A program made the position numbers and the translations under genes. The notes beneath the pieces were generated by a model. That model was not told where the DNA came from and did no database searches. It saw only the letters and a program-made list of their open reading frames with translations. Source: Betaproteobacteria bacterium (lineage in GTDB: Bacteria; Pseudomonadota; Gammaproteobacteria; Burkholderiales; SG8-39). Taken from it: DNA of 7,240 nt. The DNA is taken from positions 1 to 7,240 of the forward strand of contig SHXL01000141.1 in assembly GCA_009693345.1 (NCBI GenBank), in the 5' to 3' direction. Positions 1-6,326 of this stretch are shown one piece after another; position 1 is the stretch's first letter; each line of letters opens with the position of its first letter.

Positions 1-3
1 CTC

Positions 4-1053
4 CTAGAACTCTATCACGCCCTTGCCGGAGGACTGGGCGTCGAACACCTTGTAAGCCTCGTCCGATTGATCCAGCTTCCAGCGGTGGGTGAAGATCCGG
101 TCCAGCTTGATGCCGTTGTCCGCGACGAATCGCGCGCAATCTCCCATCCCCATGGCGCTGAAGGTCCAGGAACCGATCAGCGTCACCTGCCGGCGCAGCA
201 GATCGGGCGACACATCGAGCGTCACGTCGCCGCCCTCGCCCACGAAGCAGGCCGTGCCCCAGGTCCTGACCGCGCGCACGGCCGCCTGACGCGCCGCCGG
301 AGCGCTGCTGCACTCCAGGGTGAGGTCCACACCTTCGCCGCGCGTGAGGTCCTTCAGCACCTTCACCACGTCCTCCTTCGAAGCATCGACGAGATCGGTG
401 GCACCCAACTGCTTTGCCAGCGCCAGACGCTCCTTGTTGGTCTCTACGGCGATGACGCGCACCCCCATCTTCGCGCCGATGAGCGTTGCCGAAAGCCCGA
501 CCGGCCCCTGGCCGAACACCGCCAATGTCTGCCCGCCCTGCGTATGCATGCGGCGCAAAGCACCGAACGCCGTCCCCGTGCCGCAGGAAACGGCTGCGCC
601 TTCGGAAAATGACAACTCGTCGGGCAGCGGCACCATGGTGCGCGCCGGCGCCTTGAGATATTCGGCATGCCCGCCGTTGCCGGTGACGCCGTAGACCGTG
701 ATGCCCGCGCGGCACAGCTGCGACCAACCCACGCGGCAATGGCCGCAGACGCCGCAACCGGCGTAATGGTGGTTCATGACGCGCTGGCCGATCGGCGCCT
801 CGCGCTCGGAGACGCCCGGCCCGCGCGCGGCGATGACGCCGCAGGGCTCATGGCCGCCGATGAAGGGTTCGGTGTTGTTTCCCAGCCCGAGCGCCTTCTG
901 CGCCTCGCCCGGCGGCGGGCGGTAGAACTTCAGATCGCTGCCGCACATGCCCGAGGCCTTCATCTGGATCACCACCTCGCCGGGACCCGGCGTCGGGTCC
1001 GGAAAATTGCGGATTTCGATCTTCCGGTTGCCGAGAAACACTGCGCCGCGCAT
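4..1053 (-). CDS. Zinc-dependent alcohol/polyol dehydrogenase (MDR family)
   Basis: A 349-residue cytosolic medium-chain dehydrogenase, expected to oxidise a secondary alcohol or polyol (or reduce the matching carbonyl) with a nicotinamide cofactor. Visible residues: catalytic-zinc ligands C37 (MCGSD motif), H68-E69 (GGHEP) and probably C157; the four structural-zinc cysteines C100, C103, C106 and C114; a Rossmann motif GQGPVG at 181-186; and E204 at the end of the second strand, which in this family favours NAD+ over NADP+. Length is normal for the threonine/sorbitol dehydrogenase branch. The ATG is supported by a strong AGGAAGGA Shine-Dalgarno 5 bases upstream. The stop lies 3 bases from the window edge, so downstream operon partners cannot be seen. 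It diverges from the MarR-type regulator across an 88-base spacer with a palindromic operator, so shared control is likely. The family is certain; the substrate is unknown. Confidence 0.93.
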   Translation of the reverse strand: MRGAVFLGNRKIEIRNFPDPTPGPGEVVIQMKASGMCGSDLKFYRPPPGEAQKALGLGNNTEPFIGGHEPCGVIAARGPGVSEREAPIGQRVMNHHYAGCGVCGHCRVGWSQLCRAGITVYGVTGNGGHAEYLKAPARTMVPLPDELSFSEGAAVSCGTGTAFGALRRMHTQGGQTLAVFGQGPVGLSATLIGAKMGVRVIAVETNKERLALAKQLGATDLVDASKEDVVKVLKDLTRGEGVDLTLECSSAPAARQAAVRAVRTWGTACFVGEGGDVTLDVSPDLLRRQVTLIGSWTFSAMGMGDCARFVADNGIKLDRIFTHRWKLDQSDEAYKVFDAQSSGKGVIEF

Positions 1054-1058
1054 GCCGT

Positions 1059-1066
1059 TCCTTCCT
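1059..1066 (-). promoter_or_regulatory. Ribosome binding site of the dehydrogenase gene
   Basis: On the minus strand this reads AGGAAGGA, ending 5 bases before the ATG at 1053. It is the best Shine-Dalgarno in the window and fixes the start of the dehydrogenase. The regulator gene on the other side of the same spacer has nothing comparable. Confidence 0.75.
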
Positions 1067-1109
1067 GGTCGAGGGCTGGAAAGGTGGATGATACCGGACC
1101 GTAATTCCC

Positions 1110-1136
1110 TTGCCTTGCTTATCGTAAGCTAGGCAA
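1110..1136. promoter_or_regulatory. Palindromic operator, probable MarR-family binding site
   Basis: Left arm TTGCCTTGCTTA (1110-1121), centre TCG, right arm TAAGCTAGGCAA (1125-1136). The arms are reverse complements at 11 of 12 positions. The palindrome sits in the divergent spacer, 5 bases before the first ATG of the MarR-type gene and 56 bases before the dehydrogenase ATG. MarR dimers typically bind palindromes of about this size in their own promoter region, so this is most simply the autoregulatory operator, possibly controlling both directions. The palindrome is seen directly; the binding protein is inferred from position. Confidence 0.75.
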
Positions 1137-1143
1137 CTATCAT
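1115..1143 (+). promoter_or_regulatory. Candidate sigma-70 promoter for the marR-emrAB operon
   Basis: A -35-like TTGCTT (1115-1120) is followed by a 17-base spacer and a -10-like TATCAT (1138-1143), which matches the consensus at five of six positions. The -35 and spacer lie inside the palindromic operator, so a bound repressor would block polymerase. Transcription would start near 1150-1151, at or beside the second in-frame ATG of the regulator. No equally good -35/-10 pair was found for the dehydrogenase; a TATCAT on the minus strand at 1088-1093 lacks a recognisable -35. Confidence 0.45.
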
Positions 1144-1579
1144 GACCGGCATGTTCCGCGAAGACCTGTCGCGCAATTTCGGCTTCCTGCTGAACGACGT
1201 GGCGCGCCTGATGCGCACCGCCTACGACCGGCGCATCCGCAAGCTCGGCCTGACGCGCGCGCAGTGGTGGGTGCTGACGCATCTGTACCGCGCCAACGGC
1301 GTCAGCCAGACGGAGCTCGCCGAAACCCTGGAGATCGAAAAGCCGACGCTCGGCCGGCTGCTCGACCGGCTGGAGGCGAAGGGCTGGGTGCGGCGCGAGC
1401 ACGACGCGCGCGACCGGCGCGTATGGCGCGTGCGCCTCACGGACGAAGTCGAACCGGCGCTCCGCACAATGCGCGCAATCGCCGCCGAGCTACGGCGCGA
1501 TGCGCTCGCCGGGATTGGCGCCGCCGAGCGCGAGCGTTTCGTCGACACCTTGCTGGCGATCAAGGAAAATCTTCGATGA
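1142..1579 (+). CDS. MarR-family transcriptional regulator
   Basis: A 145-residue winged-helix regulator of normal MarR length. A dimerisation helix near 10-35 is followed by the DNA-binding domain: a GVSQTELAETL turn (about 53-63), a recognition helix EKPTLGRLLDRLEAKG (about 66-81), and the wing with the family's charged signature HDARDRRVWRVRLT (about 87-100). C-terminal helices complete the dimer interface. It is the first gene of an operon with an EmrA-like adaptor and a DHA2 pump, an arrangement like E. coli mprA(emrR)-emrAB, where the regulator represses the pump until a drug or phenolic ligand binds. The start is uncertain: ATG 1142 has only a weak AGG upstream, while ATG 1151 (residue 4) falls at the predicted transcription start and could be used leaderless. 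The 3' end overlaps emrA by ATGA. The ligand cannot be read from the sequence. Confidence 0.93.
   Translation: MTGMFREDLSRNFGFLLNDVARLMRTAYDRRIRKLGLTRAQWWVLTHLYRANGVSQTELAETLEIEKPTLGRLLDRLEAKGWVRREHDARDRRVWRVRLTDEVEPALRTMRAIAAELRRDALAGIGAAERERFVDTLLAIKENLR
1562..1566 (+). promoter_or_regulatory. Ribosome binding site deciding the emrA start
   Basis: AAGGA lies 9 bases before the ATG at 1576, inside the last codons of the regulator gene. The emrA reading frame stays open upstream to 1264, across the regulator gene. This site and the ATGA overlap place the true start at 1576, just before a normal positively charged N-terminus and anchor helix. Confidence 0.65.
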
Positions 1580-2658
1580 CCAGCCCGCGCACCAGAGGCA
1601 GGCTGGCGCGCGCCCTGCTGCTAGTGGGCGTGCCGCTGGGCGCGGCGGCGGCGGCCCTGTACTTCTACGCCGAGGGGGGGCGTCACCTGGAGACCGAAAA
1701 TGCCTACGTCAAGGCGCACATCGTCGCGGTAAGCGCCGAAATCGCGGGACGCGTGGCCGAGGTAGCAGTGCGCGACAACCAGGCGGTGACGCAAGGACAG
1801 TTGCTGTTCCGCATCGATGCCGTGCCATTCGAGATGGCGCTCGCCCGCGCCAGCGCGCAGCTGGCGAACGCGCGCACCGACGTAGAGACGCTGCGCGCCG
1901 AGTATCGCGTGGCCCTCGCGGACGCGGCCGAGGCCGAGGAGCGCATCCGCTTTCTTGGCCTGCAGCTGGAGCGCCAGCGACGCCTGAAGGAGCAGGGCAT
2001 GGTGCGCGAAGACGCCTACGACGAAGCGCGCCACAACCTGGAGGCGGGGCGCGCGCGCCTCGCCGCATTGCAGGAGCGCGCGGCACGCGGACTCGCCGGC
2101 CTGAGTGGCGACGCGAAGCTCCCGGCCTCCAACCATCCACGCGTGCGGGAGGCCCAAGCGGCGCACGACAGCGCGGCGCTTGAACTCGCCCGCACGCGCG
2201 TTCACGCCCCTACCGCCGGCACCGTCAGCAATCTCAGGCTGCAACCCGGAATGAACGTGGCGCGCGGCGTCGCCGTCTTCAGCCTGATCCAGGCCGGCGA
2301 GCCGTGGATCGAGGCCAATTTCAAGGAGACGCAGCTCGCCAGCATGCGCGTCGGACAGCTCGCCCGCGTCGTCGCCGATGCGTATCCCGGCGTGGAGTGG
2401 CGCGCGCGCGTGAGCACCATCGCCCCCGCCACGGGCGCCGAGTTCGCGCTGCTGCCGCCGCAGAACGCGAGCGGCAACTGGATCAAGGTGGTGCAGCGCG
2501 TGCCGGTGCTGTTTGCGATCGAGCCGGGCGGTCGGGAACCAGGCGGGAGCGCGGCCGCGGACCGCCCCGCGTTGCGCGCCGGCATGACGGTCAGCGTCAG
2601 CATCGATACCGGCCGCAGCCGCGGCCTGCCCGATCTGCGCGGCGTGTTCGGCCGCTGA
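1576..2658 (+). CDS. emrA: EmrA/HlyD-like periplasmic adaptor of an efflux pump
   Basis: A 360-residue membrane-fusion protein that should link the inner-membrane exporter encoded next to it to a TolC-type outer-membrane channel. An Arg-rich N-terminus precedes one membrane anchor (about 12-31); the rest would be periplasmic. The first lipoyl half-motif is near 48-82 (VSAEIAGRVAEVAVRDNQ, then GQLLFRID). A long alpha-helical hairpin rich in Ala, Glu and Arg spans about 84-208. The second lipoyl half (APTAGTVSNLRLQPGMNV) is near 211-228, followed by the beta-barrel with the conserved EmrA stretch TGAEFALLPPQNASGNWIKV (about 286-305). It is somewhat shorter than E. coli EmrA (about 390 residues). 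It is joined to the regulator gene by an ATGA overlap and lies 16 bases before the pump gene. No outer-membrane factor is encoded here, so one from elsewhere must be used. Confidence 0.93.
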   Translation: MTSPRTRGRLARALLLVGVPLGAAAAALYFYAEGGRHLETENAYVKAHIVAVSAEIAGRVAEVAVRDNQAVTQGQLLFRIDAVPFEMALARASAQLANARTDVETLRAEYRVALADAAEAEERIRFLGLQLERQRRLKEQGMVREDAYDEARHNLEAGRARLAALQERAARGLAGLSGDAKLPASNHPRVREAQAAHDSAALELARTRVHAPTAGTVSNLRLQPGMNVARGVAVFSLIQAGEPWIEANFKETQLASMRVGQLARVVADAYPGVEWRARVSTIAPATGAEFALLPPQNASGNWIKVVQRVPVLFAIEPGGREPGGSAAADRPALRAGMTVSVSIDTGRSRGLPDLRGVFGR

Positions 2659-2674
2659 ACCAGCGGGCAGCGGC

Positions 2675-4204
2675 GTGAGCGCGCAAGCGATTCCACTCTC
2701 CGAAGCCAAGGGCGCCGGCGCGGCGCTCGAGCGCGCGCTCATACTCGCCACCTGCGTCGCGGTGACTTTCCTCTATTCGATGGCGGTCACCGTCGCGAGC
2801 GTGACGCTGCCGCAGATGCAGGGAGCATTGTCCGCGTCTCCCGACCAGATCGCCTGGGTGGTGACCGCCAACATCGTCGCCACCGCGGTCGTGACGCCGC
2901 TCACCGGATGGCTCACCTCGCGCTTCGGGCGCCGGGTGCTGTGCAACGCCTGCGTGCTCGGCTTCGGCATCGCATCGCTGGGCTGCGGGCTTTCCGATTC
3001 GCTCGCCGAGCTGGTGTTCTTTCGCGCTCTACAGGGGGCCAGCGGCGCGCCGCTGGTGCCGCTGTCGCAGGCAATCGTGCTCGATACCTATGCCAAGCGC
3101 CAGCACGGCATGGCGATCGCGCTCTTCGGCGTGGGCTCGGTGGTCGGCCCGGTCGTCGGCCCGGTGCTCGGCGGCTGGCTCGCCGAAACCTACAACTGGC
3201 GCTGGGTGTTCTACATGATCCTGCCGTTCACCCTGCTCGCTCTCATCGGCTCGCTCGCTTTCATCCGCGACCGCGAGGCGGGCAGCAAAGTGCGCCTCGA
3301 CTGGCTCGGCTTCCTGCTGCTGTCCACGACGCTCGCCAGCGCGCAGCTGATGCTGGACCGCGGCGAGCGCGCGGACTGGTTCGATTCCGGGGAAATCGTG
3401 ACCTGGGCCGCGCTCGCCGGGCTCGCGCTCTATGCCTTCATCGCGCACAGCGCGACGGCCGAACGCCCCTTCCTCGACCCGCGCCTGCTCGCCGACCGCA
3501 ACTTCAGCATCGGCGTGGCGCTGGTGTTCGTCTTCGGCATGCTGAACTTCACTCCCATGACGCTGCTGCCGCCGATGCTGCAGGGCGTGAGCGGCTACCC
3601 AGACTCGGTAATCGGCTTCGTGCTCGGAGCGCGCGGCCTGGGCACCATGACCGGATTCTTCACCATGGTCTTCGCCAGCCGCCTCGATCCGCGCTCCATG
3701 ATCGTGCTCGGCTTCGTGCTGCAGGCGGCGGCCGGCTGGCAGCTCGCGCATCTCGACGTCAACCCGAGCACCATGGACGTGTTCTGGCCGATGGCGCTGC
3801 AGGGCTACGGCGTCGGCGTGCTGTGGGTACCGATCACCATGGTGGCCTTTTCCACCCTGCACGACAGGTTCGTGTCGGAGGCATCCGCCGTCTTCCACAT
3901 GGTGCGCAACATCGGCTCGAGCGTGCACATCTCGCTCAGCATCACCCTGACGATCCACATGTCGCGTACCGGCTACGCCGAGCTGGCCGAGCGCGTCACA
4001 CCCTACAGTGCGTCCGCCTCAATGCCGTGGGTGACCGGGGCGTGGAACCTGGAGGACTTGCGCGGCCTCGCCAGCCTCTCGCGCGAGATCACGCGCCAGG
4101 CGACGATGATCGGTTACCTGGACGCGTTCGTGTTCTTCGTCGCTACTTCGCTCGTAGTGCTGCCCCTGGTGCTGCTGATCCGCGTCAGGCGCCCAACGCA
4201 CTAG
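2675..4204 (+). CDS. emrB: DHA2-family MFS multidrug exporter (EmrB-like)
   Basis: A 509-residue inner-membrane proton-drug antiporter with about 14 hydrophobic segments, the usual size for DHA2. Motif A-like GWLTSRFGRR is at 78-87, motif B-like RALQGASGAPLVPLSQ follows near 117-132, and the antiporter motif C region, GSVVGPVVGPVLGGWL, lies near 154-169. The start is a GTG 16 bases after emrA with only a weak purine-rich leader; no better start precedes the first helix. It should pump a lipophilic or aromatic compound through the EmrA-like adaptor to the outside. An oddity: the TM1 acidic residue typical of DHA2 pumps (LD-T-x-x-N-V-A-x-P) is absent here, where the segment reads FLYSMAVTVASVTLP. 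The stop TAG overlaps the stop of the convergent isomerase gene. Family assignment is firm; the substrate is unknown. Confidence 0.93.
   Translation: MSAQAIPLSEAKGAGAALERALILATCVAVTFLYSMAVTVASVTLPQMQGALSASPDQIAWVVTANIVATAVVTPLTGWLTSRFGRRVLCNACVLGFGIASLGCGLSDSLAELVFFRALQGASGAPLVPLSQAIVLDTYAKRQHGMAIALFGVGSVVGPVVGPVLGGWLAETYNWRWVFYMILPFTLLALIGSLAFIRDREAGSKVRLDWLGFLLLSTTLASAQLMLDRGERADWFDSGEIVTWAALAGLALYAFIAHSATAERPFLDPRLLADRNFSIGVALVFVFGMLNFTPMTLLPPMLQGVSGYPDSVIGFVLGARGLGTMTGFFTMVFASRLDPRSMIVLGFVLQAAAGWQLAHLDVNPSTMDVFWPMALQGYGVGVLWVPITMVAFSTLHDRFVSEASAVFHMVRNIGSSVHISLSITLTIHMSRTGYAELAERVTPYSASASMPWVTGAWNLEDLRGLASLSREITRQATMIGYLDAFVFFVATSLVVLPLVLLIRVRRPTH
4201..4204. other. Overlapping convergent stop codons (CTAG)
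   Basis: The palindrome CTAG supplies TAG for the plus-strand exporter (4202-4204) and TAG for the minus-strand isomerase (4201-4203). There is no intergenic DNA and therefore no dedicated terminator between the two operons. Confidence 0.95.
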
Positions 4205-5013
4205 CTCGCGCGCAGGTAGCGTTCCTTCATGGTGCGCATGACCTCGTCCGCATCGCGCTGCCACCAGTCGCGCTCGGAGAAGATCTCGACTTCATGGAAG
4301 CCGGAATATCCGGCGGCTTCAATCGAATTTCTCATTTTTTCCAATTCAATAACCCCGTCGCCCATCATGCCGCGGTCGTTCAGCAGGTCGCGCGTCGGCA
4401 CCAGCCAGTCGCAGATGTGGTACGCAAGGATGCGCTTCTTCCCCGCCCGCTTGATCTGCTGCTCGAGCTTCGGATCCCACCACACGTGATAAGCGTCGAC
4501 CGCGACTCCGATCCCGTCTCCCAATACGTCGCAGATATCCAGCGCCTGCTCCAGCGTGTTGATGCACGCGCGTTCAGCCGCCTGCATCGGGTGGAGCGGT
4601 TCGATGGCGAGCGGCACGCCGGCTTTTCGCGCTTCGGGAAGAACGGCTGCAATGCCTTCGAGGATCTTTTCTCTTGAAAGAATCAAATCCTTCGAACCCG
4701 GGAGCAATCCCCCGACCACCAGAACAAGGCACTGCGCGCCGAGTTCGTGCGCCTCTTCTATGGCGCGAAGGTTGTCTTCAAGGAAATTCGGAGAAGTAAA
4801 AAATCCCCCTCTGCACAATCCGGTCACGGTCAGCCCATGGGTTTGGATGAGTTTTCTTGTTTGAAGCAAACCCAATTTCTGAACCTGATCGCGCCAAGGT
4901 GAAATACCGCGTATGCCATGGCGCGCACAACCGTCTATTGCCTGCGCCAGCGTCCACTGCTTCTTGATCGTCGCCGTATTCAGCGACAGCAGCGAAGGAT
5001 CGGGCGCGCTCAC
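4201..5013 (-). CDS. Sugar phosphate isomerase/epimerase-like TIM-barrel protein
   Basis: A 270-residue cytosolic protein of the xylose-isomerase-like TIM-barrel (AP endonuclease 2) superfamily, which includes ketose 3-epimerases, IolE/IolI-type dehydratases and hydroxypyruvate isomerase. Probable divalent-metal ligands are E138 (AIEPLHP), D173 (VDAYHVWWDP), H199 (AYHICDW) and E241 or E243 (HEVEIFSE). The E-to-D and D-to-H spacings (35 and 26) resemble those of D-tagatose 3-epimerase as I recall them. The family MGDG-x-I-E-L turn is at 217-223. The start is a GTG overlapping the dctM stop by GTGA, with a weak Shine-Dalgarno, so translation is probably coupled to dctM. As the last gene of a TRAP operon it likely acts on the imported solute. 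Stretches inside it (for example 4321-4350 and 4781-4880) are far poorer in GC than the neighbours. The superfamily is firm; the reaction is not determined. Confidence 0.88.
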   Translation of the reverse strand: MSAPDPSLLSLNTATIKKQWTLAQAIDGCARHGIRGISPWRDQVQKLGLLQTRKLIQTHGLTVTGLCRGGFFTSPNFLEDNLRAIEEAHELGAQCLVLVVGGLLPGSKDLILSREKILEGIAAVLPEARKAGVPLAIEPLHPMQAAERACINTLEQALDICDVLGDGIGVAVDAYHVWWDPKLEQQIKRAGKKRILAYHICDWLVPTRDLLNDRGMMGDGVIELEKMRNSIEAAGYSGFHEVEIFSERDWWQRDADEVMRTMKERYLRAS

Positions 5014-6326
5014 AGCGCCCCGGGCGGGAACAGCCGCGGCAGGAACAGCGAAAACTCAGGCCACAGGATCACCAGCGCGAGCACCGCCAGCATCGGCAGC
5101 AGCATGATGAAGGTGTCCTTGAGCGCTTCGCGCATGCGGATTCCGGCTACCGCGCAGGAAATCATCAGGCACAGGCCGTAGGGCGGCGTCACCAAGCCGA
5201 AGGCAAGCGACACGATGCCAATCATGGCGAAATGGATCGGGTCCATGCCCACCGTCTTGGTGAGCGGCTCGAGGATGGTGCCGACGATGATGATGGCGGG
5301 AATCGCATCCAGGAAGCATCCCACCACCAGGAACACGGCGGCAATGAAGAACCCGGTTGCCGTCAGCCCCATGCCCCAGGTCGATACGCCCGCGAGCAGC
5401 GCCTTCGGTATCTGGTAATAGGCGAGCAGCCAGCCGAAAGCGGATGCGGTGCCGACGCAGAACAGTGCGATACCGGCAAGCCTGCCGGTATCGAGCAGCG
5501 CGCTGTTCAGGCCCTTCAGGTCCATCTCGCGGTAAACGAATATCGACAGCGCACCCGCATACAGCACCGCGATGCAGGCCGATTCCGTGGCGGTGAACCA
5601 GCCGAAGATCTTGCCGCCGACGATGATCACCGGCGTCATCAGCGCGGGCACCGACACCGCGAGCGCCTTGAACGCCTCCATCAGCGTCGCCCGGGGATAG
5701 GTCGGGTAGCCGCGCAGCTTGGCGTAGGCATGCACCGTGGCCATCTGCACCAGGCCGATGGCCAACCCGGGGATGATGCCGGCGAGAAACAGCCCGCCGA
5801 TCGACACCGTGAGAAGCCCGCCCCAGACGATCATCAGGATCGAGGGCGGGATGATCACCGCGAGCACTGCCGAGACCGCGGTGATCGCCACTGAAAACGA
5901 CAGGTCGTAGCCTTCCTTGGTCTGCGCGTCGATGAAGATCTTCGACTGGCTCGCCGCGTCGGCGGTGGAGGAACCGGATATACCGGCGAAAAAAATCGAC
6001 AGCACGACGTTGATCTGCGCGAGTCCACCGGGGAAATGCCCCACCAGTGCGCGCGACAGGCGCACCAGGCGATCCGTGATGCCGCCCACGTTCATCAGGT
6101 TGGCGGTCAGCAGGAAGAACGGCACCGCGAGCAGGATGAACGAGTTGTAGGAGTTGAACGTTTCCTGCACCAGCGTCATCGGCGAGAGGCGCTCCTCCAT
6201 CACCAGCACCGGCAGGCAGGCGAGGCCGAGCGCGATCGCCACCGGCACGCGCAGGGCCATCAGGCCGAAGAACAAACCGAACAGGATGAGGCTCGCGTCC
6301 CCCGGCGTGAGCAAGGCGCCGGTCAT
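5010..6326 (-). CDS. dctM: TRAP transporter large permease (DctM)
   Basis: A 438-residue inner-membrane protein of the DctM family, the ion-coupled channel subunit of a tripartite ATP-independent periplasmic transporter. It is hydrophobic throughout, with roughly a dozen membrane helices, and has normal length. Family hallmarks are FAGISGSSTADAASQSKIF (about 113-131) and the following GYDLSFSVAITAVSAVLAVIIPPSI (about 139-163), with the invariant IPPS. I chose the ATG at 6326 because it overlaps the dctQ stop by ATGA and puts a normal N-terminus before helix 1. An ATG 12 codons upstream (6362) would add a charged tail and overlap dctQ more. It works with DctQ and the DctP binding protein; the stop overlaps the isomerase start. 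The solute cannot be read from this subunit. Confidence 0.95.
   Translation of the reverse strand: MTGALLTPGDASLILFGLFFGLMALRVPVAIALGLACLPVLVMEERLSPMTLVQETFNSYNSFILLAVPFFLLTANLMNVGGITDRLVRLSRALVGHFPGGLAQINVVLSIFFAGISGSSTADAASQSKIFIDAQTKEGYDLSFSVAITAVSAVLAVIIPPSILMIVWGGLLTVSIGGLFLAGIIPGLAIGLVQMATVHAYAKLRGYPTYPRATLMEAFKALAVSVPALMTPVIIVGGKIFGWFTATESACIAVLYAGALSIFVYREMDLKGLNSALLDTGRLAGIALFCVGTASAFGWLLAYYQIPKALLAGVSTWGMGLTATGFFIAAVFLVVGCFLDAIPAIIIVGTILEPLTKTVGMDPIHFAMIGIVSLAFGLVTPPYGLCLMISCAVAGIRMREALKDTFIMLLPMLAVLALVILWPEFSLFLPRLFPPGAL
5468..5493. repeat. Perfect 11-bp inverted repeat inside dctM
   Basis: Left arm CGATACCGGCA (5468-5478), four-base centre AGCC, right arm TGCCGGTATCG (5483-5493). 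The arms are perfectly complementary. It lies in dctM codons for DTGRLAGIA and is not followed by a T-tract on either strand, so it is not an intrinsic terminator. It may be chance under coding constraint, an mRNA hairpin or a protein site. Confidence 0.5.

Noticed and set aside
983..1000. GGACCCG / CGGGTCC inverted repeat near the start of the dehydrogenase gene.
   Set aside because: Seven-base arms in GC-rich coding DNA for a Pro/Gly-rich segment (PDPTPGPG) are easily explained by codon use; no T-tract or link to the start codon.
1264..1575. A plus-strand extension of the emrA frame upstream to 1264 (464-residue version).
   Set aside because: It overlaps the regulator gene in another frame, its residues are an Arg/Ala-rich shadow translation, and a good AAGGA and ATGA overlap place the start at 1576.
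4297..4340. Hairpin GCCGGA-ATA-TCCGGC (4300-4314), extendable by GAA/TTC, then a T-run at 4335-4340, considered as a plus-strand terminator for the exporter operon.
   Set aside because: The T-run begins about 15 bases after the outer stem ends, too far for a canonical intrinsic terminator, and the site lies about 100 bases inside the convergent isomerase gene, where codons explain the sequence.
2908..4677. A 589-codon plus-strand open frame across the exporter and into the isomerase region.
   Set aside because: Its translation is an Arg/Ala/His-rich shadow without domains; in GC-rich DNA long open frames opposite or beside real genes are common. The exporter frame has clear MFS motifs.
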